A stretch of 64,000 nt of DNA from NCBI RefSeq assembly GCF_964275005.1, contig NC_092686.1, positions 49,215,627 through 49,279,626 on the forward strand, given 5' to 3'. Below, piece after piece: positions 58,272 to 64,000 of this stretch. Position 1 is the first letter of the stretch. Each line of letters starts with the position of its first letter. The notes beneath the pieces are model-generated. The model made no database searches and was not told where the DNA came from. It saw only the letters and a program-made list of their open reading frames with translations. The position numbers and the translations under genes were made by a program. The DNA comes from Diadema setosum. Lineage: Eukaryota > Echinodermata > Echinoidea > Diadematoida > Diadematidae.

Positions 58272-59143
58272 TGGTTGGGTGTCCATAATATCGGACACCT
58301 AACGTTTTTCTATCAATAGAAACGTGAAAAATCTCACAATTTGCCTGAAATTTTACTCACGTGTGGAGAAAATACTCCGGATTCACAAGCGCGCACTGAA
58401 AATGCGATCTGAGGTACGCGCTCTAGATGGCGGCTTCGAACGCGTGGGGTGTCATTTTTTCCGCACTCAGTTGCCCGGCTCATATCGACCGACCACCCCG
58501 CCCTCTATTGACAATACGTATAAAGCGTACTTAAACGCGTTTTTTCGACAAGCTGCTGTTTTTTTCTAGTCGTAATTTTTTCCCCAATAATATTTGAATA
58601 TATTTTGAATCCTTCGATATTACTTTTGAAGGACTGTTTGATGAATTTGACTTGATTTTCATTAGGAAACTTTTCATCGTAATTGAAATAAATTAGATGA
58701 GTCGGTTTGTTTTTTCACGGTATTCATTTCTCGTTTCTGCATCAACTCGTACGGTCGTAGCGCAAGCGGGCGACAAAATGTTTATGTCAGGTGTATGTGT
58801 AACGTACTGTGCACGATCGTACAAGCGGCGGTGACAATTTTGCGGTCAAAATCGTCAAATTTATTACGGAAGGATACGCCTGTACATCTAACAACGAGTC
58901 AGCAAAGGTAGGCCTAGTTATATGTAGTTACACGATAAACCTTATTCGATTTTGCTAAATTTCGATAATTTAGAGGGAATACTTAGTTGTTTTCGCCACA
59001 TTTTACTCGGTAGCGTAGCCCAGTGAAGAATCGAACACCGTTGCGCGTAGTCCCATGCGTACATTTTCTTTCTGTACGCGCAATGCCATTATAATGCGCG
59101 GCCGGTCGTTATGGACCCGGTCGGTGGGTTGGACCCCTACCAT
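58272..59143. mobile_element. 872 bp insertion, TA-flanked, probable non-autonomous DNA transposon
   Basis: Units 1 and 2 read GGAGTACCTG here; unit 3 reads GGAGTA, then 872 bases, then TACCTG, so a TA is duplicated. The ends are weakly inverted (TGGTTGGGTGTCCA on the left, TGGACCCCTACCA-like on the right). The left end also forms a small hairpin (GGTGTCC and GGACACC). It is CpG-richer than its surroundings. The open frame at 58324-58569 has no recognisable motif. Confidence 0.65.
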
Positions 59144-60028
59144 TACCTGTTCACTGTCGATTCTGCTGGTACTGTTGTGCGTGTTGTGCGTACACCTGAT
59201 CCCGGCAATCGCGAATCTTGAGCTGATTACGGTAGGTTTTGTGCTTTTCAAACGTCGTATTTCCGTAAATTTGTTGATGTAAAACTGATGTCAAATCAAT
59301 TACAGCTCCTTGGCTTACTTATCATCCTTCATGAGTATGTAAGTTACCTCAACTATACGCAATTCCCCCACAATGATCGATTTGTTGTGTCAGTAATCTA
59401 ATAACAGCAAATTGTGCCTGTAGCATGTTAGCCTGTACGAAGGAACAGCTGATCACGGCGATCGTGAATCTTGAGCTGATTACATACGATAGGTTATGTG
59501 CTTTTAAAACGTTGTTTTTCAGTAAATTTGTGGGTGTAAAAATTTATTCCAAACCCATAATGGCTCCTTGACTTATTTTTTTCTTTCCTGGGTACTTAGA
59601 ATTGCCTCAGCTAAACGCAATTCCCCCACAACGATCGAGTTGTTGTAACACTCGGTTCACACTGTCACAGCACAAATTGTGGCTGTTTTCTACATGTACT
59701 TCACTCAACATTCCCCGCTTGTACAGTTGCAGAAAATAATGAACGAACTTTCCTTGCATGTTTGTCCATATTTTTTTTTTTTCAAGGTAGGCCTAGGGCC
59801 TACCTAGCTGTAAACGCAAGCTTATTTTGAACCTGTGATTAGAACAAGAAGCGAATTTTTCCTCACATTTATCGGTATTTAGCGTGGTTTTAACAGGTGG
59901 TACTGTACGTTGTGTGAGTATTCCAATCTGGAAAAGTTGTCAATCCTAGCGTGAATTATCAATCATATCAAGCAAACTATATGTACGTAGCTGTAACATC
60001 AGCTTTCGTTCTCGAAGTGTTCAAATTA

Positions 60029-60104
60029 ACATTAACTTGTCTATGGTGTCTACCAAGTACACATTGCAATGTGTACTTTGTAGACACCGTAGACAAGTTA
60101 ATGT
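60029..60104. repeat. Loop-free palindrome in unit 3, 38 bp arms
   Basis: The two 38-base halves meeting at TTGCAA are reverse complements with two mismatches. The unit 2 version has lost seven bases from its left arm. Confidence 0.9.
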
Positions 60105-60820
60105 ACAAGGTACTAGAAATTATCTGTATGTACACTGTGTCTGTATGTAGTCACGACAATTACACAAGAAAGAACAATAAATAGACTTGTATATTTGAAG
60201 TTTTGATATTCTATAAATTTAGCAGGGATGACTGACACCTACAAAATATTTATTGCATAGAATTTCTACTTCATAATTTTACACACCTCAGTTTTATTGC
60301 TGTGGATTATAACTATTGTGATACATTGTAATTACATGTAGGTCTATTGTCTTTCTCGTCAAAATCTATGGTTAATGCAGGTGGCTGATGCGAGAAGAGG
60401 TCCACGAGTCCATCATGCTGTCCGCTTCCTTTTTGGTTGTAGGGGCCCACTCTAAGTGTACATGCACATCTTCCTGGGTGAATTCTGGTGTGAAGTCCTG
60501 TGATGTCAAGCTTCTTCCAACTTCTGTCTCCAACATGAAGGTACGACTACATGTACTGTTTAAGGTGATTTTATGATTGTGTAGAGATATTTTTTAAGCT
60601 GTATGGTAGGGGTACCATTCAAAGTCTCAGAAAGAGCTCACTCAGATATTGGTCAAAGTAGACAAAATGTTGACTGGTTCATTTTACTGTTTAAGTGAGA
60701 TGCGAAATATCTTATAAATTTGATTTTTTTTTTCCAGTGATTACATGATTACAGCTGTATGTGGCATTTTTAATGTAAATAATGACACTGACATGGTGAT
60801 AAATACTCTAATCTTTGCAG

Positions 60821-60973
60821 GTACACCTAAGTCTCCTCGACGAGAGAATCCCGTGGCTCTTCGCTGGAAAAGTACGGCATCTCTCGAGGTTCCACGGCAA
60901 CAATGAGCACACTACCAGGCAGCTTGCATGGCATCTTGAGACGTTTTGGGGAAGCTTAGAACCGCAGTCCTAA
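60821..60973 (+). other. Exon-like block in unit 3
   Basis: Third copy of the block at 44344, with the same acceptor and stop. See there for why coding is doubted. Confidence 0.3.
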
Positions 60974-63900
60974 TCTCAGGAACAGGATTCCAAGCATTAT
61001 GAGCTGATTTCAGGGATTATGGGTTGTAGTTGTTGCATAGTGGACTCCCATTGTCTATAACACAGTCCTCGGGACCAGCAGTATTTCTAAACAATGAAAT
61101 AACATAGGGAAGATAATGTTGCGGCCTGAATTTTAATTTTGCTTTACTGGAATTTCGTTATAATACAAATAGGAGTGCACTGTAATTTTTTCTTCTTCTA
61201 TCTTTTCTTTTTTTGTCTCCTTCAGGTGTACTCCTTACTGGTCAATGTTCCTAATGCCAGTGATTGCCATTTGAATAGCATCATATACCTTGACCTTCAC
61301 TCTCAATATTCAATCAGCGATTGTCCTTTGATATAAAAAGGCACGCAACATTTTGGTTTGGTAGATTTCCTGTATTCTTGTGTGAGGCTGTCATTTCTCG
61401 TTTCATCACTGCTCCCATGTAACAGATATGACTGTAGTTGCTTTGTCGGTTATTCATTTCCCATCATCATTCAACAAGAACTTTGTGCACTGGCAGATCA
61501 CGAGGGGTGTGCACCAGGCACGCACCCCCATTTCATTTTTTGTTAAAACAAAAGAAATAAGAAAAAATGGGGGATGGACATGTGCGCCCCCTTTCAATTT
61601 GTAAAGGTGCATCACCTTCATGAAAGTACTGGATGTGCATTATGCAGTGAGCCTGTTTCAAAATCGAACAGCGATGTAATCATTCTCTGTGTTGAATTTA
61701 TTAGCTGAAAACTATTGATACTTTCCAGTATACACAACAGTACAGCACAGATTTTTTTAATTTCTGTGTAAATCCTTGGTTTTCTATGATTTATTTCATT
61801 AGAAGTACAATTGTACATTTATAATGTGACATAACATTGGTCGTCCCCATCACAATTCTTTAAAAAAGTTAATTGTGATATGCTGTTTTTAGCATATTTT
61901 CCTTTTGTGTAACACGATACAAAAATGGGTTTTTGACAAGAAAATTGACAGAACTTAGGACAAAAGAGATTCCCAACATCCTCTACAAAATTCCTCATTT
62001 CTCTTTGACCACTGAAGCAAATCGAATGGGGTTTCCTGTAAGATGTGGGCAATGAGTTATAGTTTCATACCCTGAATTTGTATTTAGTTGGATTCACTAT
62101 TGTTAAAGATATCATTGCGGAGGGTCCCGTTGTAATTTTTTTTTGGGGGACATACTGTATTTCAAGATGCGTTTGCATGAAAATTTAAAAAAAATTGGTA
62201 ATTTGAGCTAAAACATTTATAGGAAAAAGGATTACTTTCCCCCTGTATAAAATGAACTAGCCCAACACAATTTCGTTCTAAATCTAATGGCTTTGGTTTA
62301 GACCGATAAGATGCCTGATCTTATCAAGGACCTGTTGAGCGGATCTTGTTTGGAGTTTCCCTCTGTGTAGATTCAGCGTTTCTACTACCTCCTGGTTACA
62401 GTAAAGTCATGTACACTGTGCTGGAAAAAATTGAAGAGTGTGACTGGATTCTAATAAATAGTACTATGTTCCAATATGCTGGTATTTGATGTGTTTCAAG
62501 GTGTATTTTTTAATATGGGCATTCACATGCATGTACAGTATGTGTATGTAAGTTATGTACAGGTGGATGATAAAATTTGTGCATGTAAACATCCTAGAGT
62601 GCCAGTTGATTATGTTTTGCATAATAGTGCTGTTATTTGATACGTTTGACGGTGAATGTGTTTGTGCCCGTGCATGTGCGCGCATGTGTGTGTTTGTGTA
62701 TTCATCTCTTACTGATTATTGTTAGGGGTAAGTGGTGAAAATATGTGACCCTGCACCACAAAACGAACAAACAGTTGGCAGACATGAATTTTCAGGGGCA
62801 GATTCTGAAAGAGCAGACTCTAAGCTTTAAAATGATGTATAACTCAATACAAATGGACCTTCCTAACCCATCTAAATTATGAAAAGAAAGTACAGTGCTG
62901 TACACACTCTGGAAAAGTATTTACTGAGAAAAAGGGGCTTCAAGGTTTAGGGTCTATTCAAGCTCCGTGCAATGAATGGAACAAAAAACAGGAAGCAAAA
63001 CTCCCTAGCAACCACTATGAAGGGACTATCGGATTAGGCTGAAATTTTGCACAGTAATTAAGGACATGTGTTAATGGCTGGTACCAACTTTCAGTACAAG
63101 GGCATTTTCCTTTCAAAAGTTATCAGTGCAGAGAGATTCCTCTGGTCAGCGGGATCGAGGCTGCGCAACCCCTCGTTCAATGCCCGAGCCACCCGGGCGT
63201 CACTCAAGGCAGAGTTCGCTGCCGCAGTTCTCCAGCCCGCACCCGGCGGCGGCGGTCCACGGCACTGCGGCCGATAGTTCGGGAAAAACGACCGGCATCG
63301 CTACTCAGATTGTGTCTAATTACACGTAGATTAAGAGATGACTTACGTGCAATATAATCTAAATTAGTAATATCAACGGAAATGCTGACAGCTAAAGGCA
63401 CGATCTATCAAAACAAGACGTCAAAATCCAGGTACACTAGCTAACAGTATGTAACATGTATTATGTGTATATAATGCGTTAGTTCGGTGGTGCGGAAATG
63501 AAGATGGAGGACAAAAGACAAAAGTACAATTTTTCTTCACGGTCAAAACTCCTCAAATTCCAAGTTGTAAATGTAAATTTGTCGTTATAATAACTTTTTA
63601 ATGGTAAATTATTTATTTAAAGTCATTTAAAACTGCTAAATGCATTGATATTGTAATTATTATAACATCAATCTACTACATGTTAAACTGGCAACATTTC
63701 ATTTCGCACGCCAGCTGATCCTTGCAAGGCGAGCTCGGAAGGCAGCCAATCAGCACTCAAAATAACGAAAGCCCTAGCAACGGCATTTCATTTTCGCCAG
63801 CATTGACTAGCTAAGAAAGCAGCTTTTGCTTAAGTTATGGTCTTCTAATATGTTGAATGTCGTAAAAACCAAAAATGGAGAAAACGAAGGTCAAAGTTCA

Positions 63901-64000
63901 GCACTCACTTCAAACATAAGACACATATTCTGCATTGCAATCACCCATTAACTCCTTGACAACGCTATCAGCCAAACATCCAACAAACAGTTTTTACACA

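Larger units (their letters stand above)
58267..64000 (+). repeat. Large tandem unit 3 (runs off the window)
   Basis: Continues the array after unit 2. Differences from unit 2: an 872 bp insertion four bases from its start; about 0.5 kb missing where GGTAGGGGTACCA joins TTCAAAGTCTC (near 60610); and about 45428-46040 of unit 1 (including the hairpin MITE) replaced at 61910-62110 by a partly unrelated segment. The rest is nearly identical to units 1 and 2. Confidence 0.9.

Noticed and set aside
59055-59282. Hydrophobic frame resembling a signal peptide (ILLVLLCVLCV) at the start of unit 3, also in units 1 and 2
   Set aside because: Its N-terminal part lies in the inserted 872 bp element, other frames are equally open, and no downstream coding exon is supported by silent-change patterns.
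44344-61000. A spliced gene repeated once per large unit
   Set aside because: Acceptors and donors look good, but differences among the copies fall almost entirely on amino-acid-changing positions in the only frame that joins the blocks.

Overview
The window is eukaryotic nuclear DNA, most likely from an invertebrate animal. It is AT-rich, has spliced genes, runs of the metazoan telomere hexamer TTAGGG, a LINE, a PIF/Harbinger DNA transposon and many short palindromic MITEs. The repeat types fit a marine deuterostome such as an echinoderm, hemichordate or amphioxus, but that is inference; no host gene here fixes the species. Nothing in it looks prokaryotic.

Layout. (1) 1-15.3 kb is mostly non-coding, AT-rich single-copy-like DNA. 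It holds two weak candidate host exons (23-425 and 9162-9352, + strand), a TA-flanked MITE (1079-1945), a ~2 kb element whose ends are inverted minisatellites (about 5795-7775) with a second foldback element nested in it, a diverged direct-repeat pair (3060 and 7846), a hairpin (8622-8713) and two local tandem duplications with almost the same period (533 and 534 bp). (2) 15.34-30.57 kb is a very long degenerate telomere-like satellite. Its ~24 bp modules start AAAACCCTA, five modules make a ~120 bp higher-order unit, and these are duplicated in blocks of 4-5 kb. A LINE (18179-21762, minus strand) sits inside it; it keeps ORF1 and the endonuclease but lacks the reverse-transcriptase core. Near its right end the satellite flips strand, the flipped junction is itself duplicated, and the array ends in 14 perfect TTAGGG copies. 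(3) 30.6-64 kb is a tandem array of a large unit (~8.2 kb when complete): a partial copy 0, then units 1, 2 and 3, the last running off the window. Each complete unit ends with palindromic GGACC/GGTACC-rich hairpin modules plus a ~0.6 kb tail.

The only convincing protein-coding system is an apparently complete 11.4 kb two-gene PIF/Harbinger transposon (32097-43518) inserted between copy 0 and unit 1. It has near-identical terminal repeats, a 3-bp AAG target duplication, a spliced transposase with all three DDE residues, and a convergent three-exon Myb/SANT-like gene, the usual nuclear-import/DNA-binding partner of Harbinger transposases. The same window contains an uninterrupted copy of the target at 50105/50106 and a second at 58266/58267, so the insertion boundaries can be read directly. 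A different 872 bp TA-flanked element lies 4 bp from the equivalent site in unit 3.

I found no clearly new protein system. The strongest leads are structural: the telomere-derived higher-order satellite with strand-flip junctions, the internal perfect telomere tract next to subtelomere-like segmental repeats, and the hairpin modules that grow in number from unit to unit.
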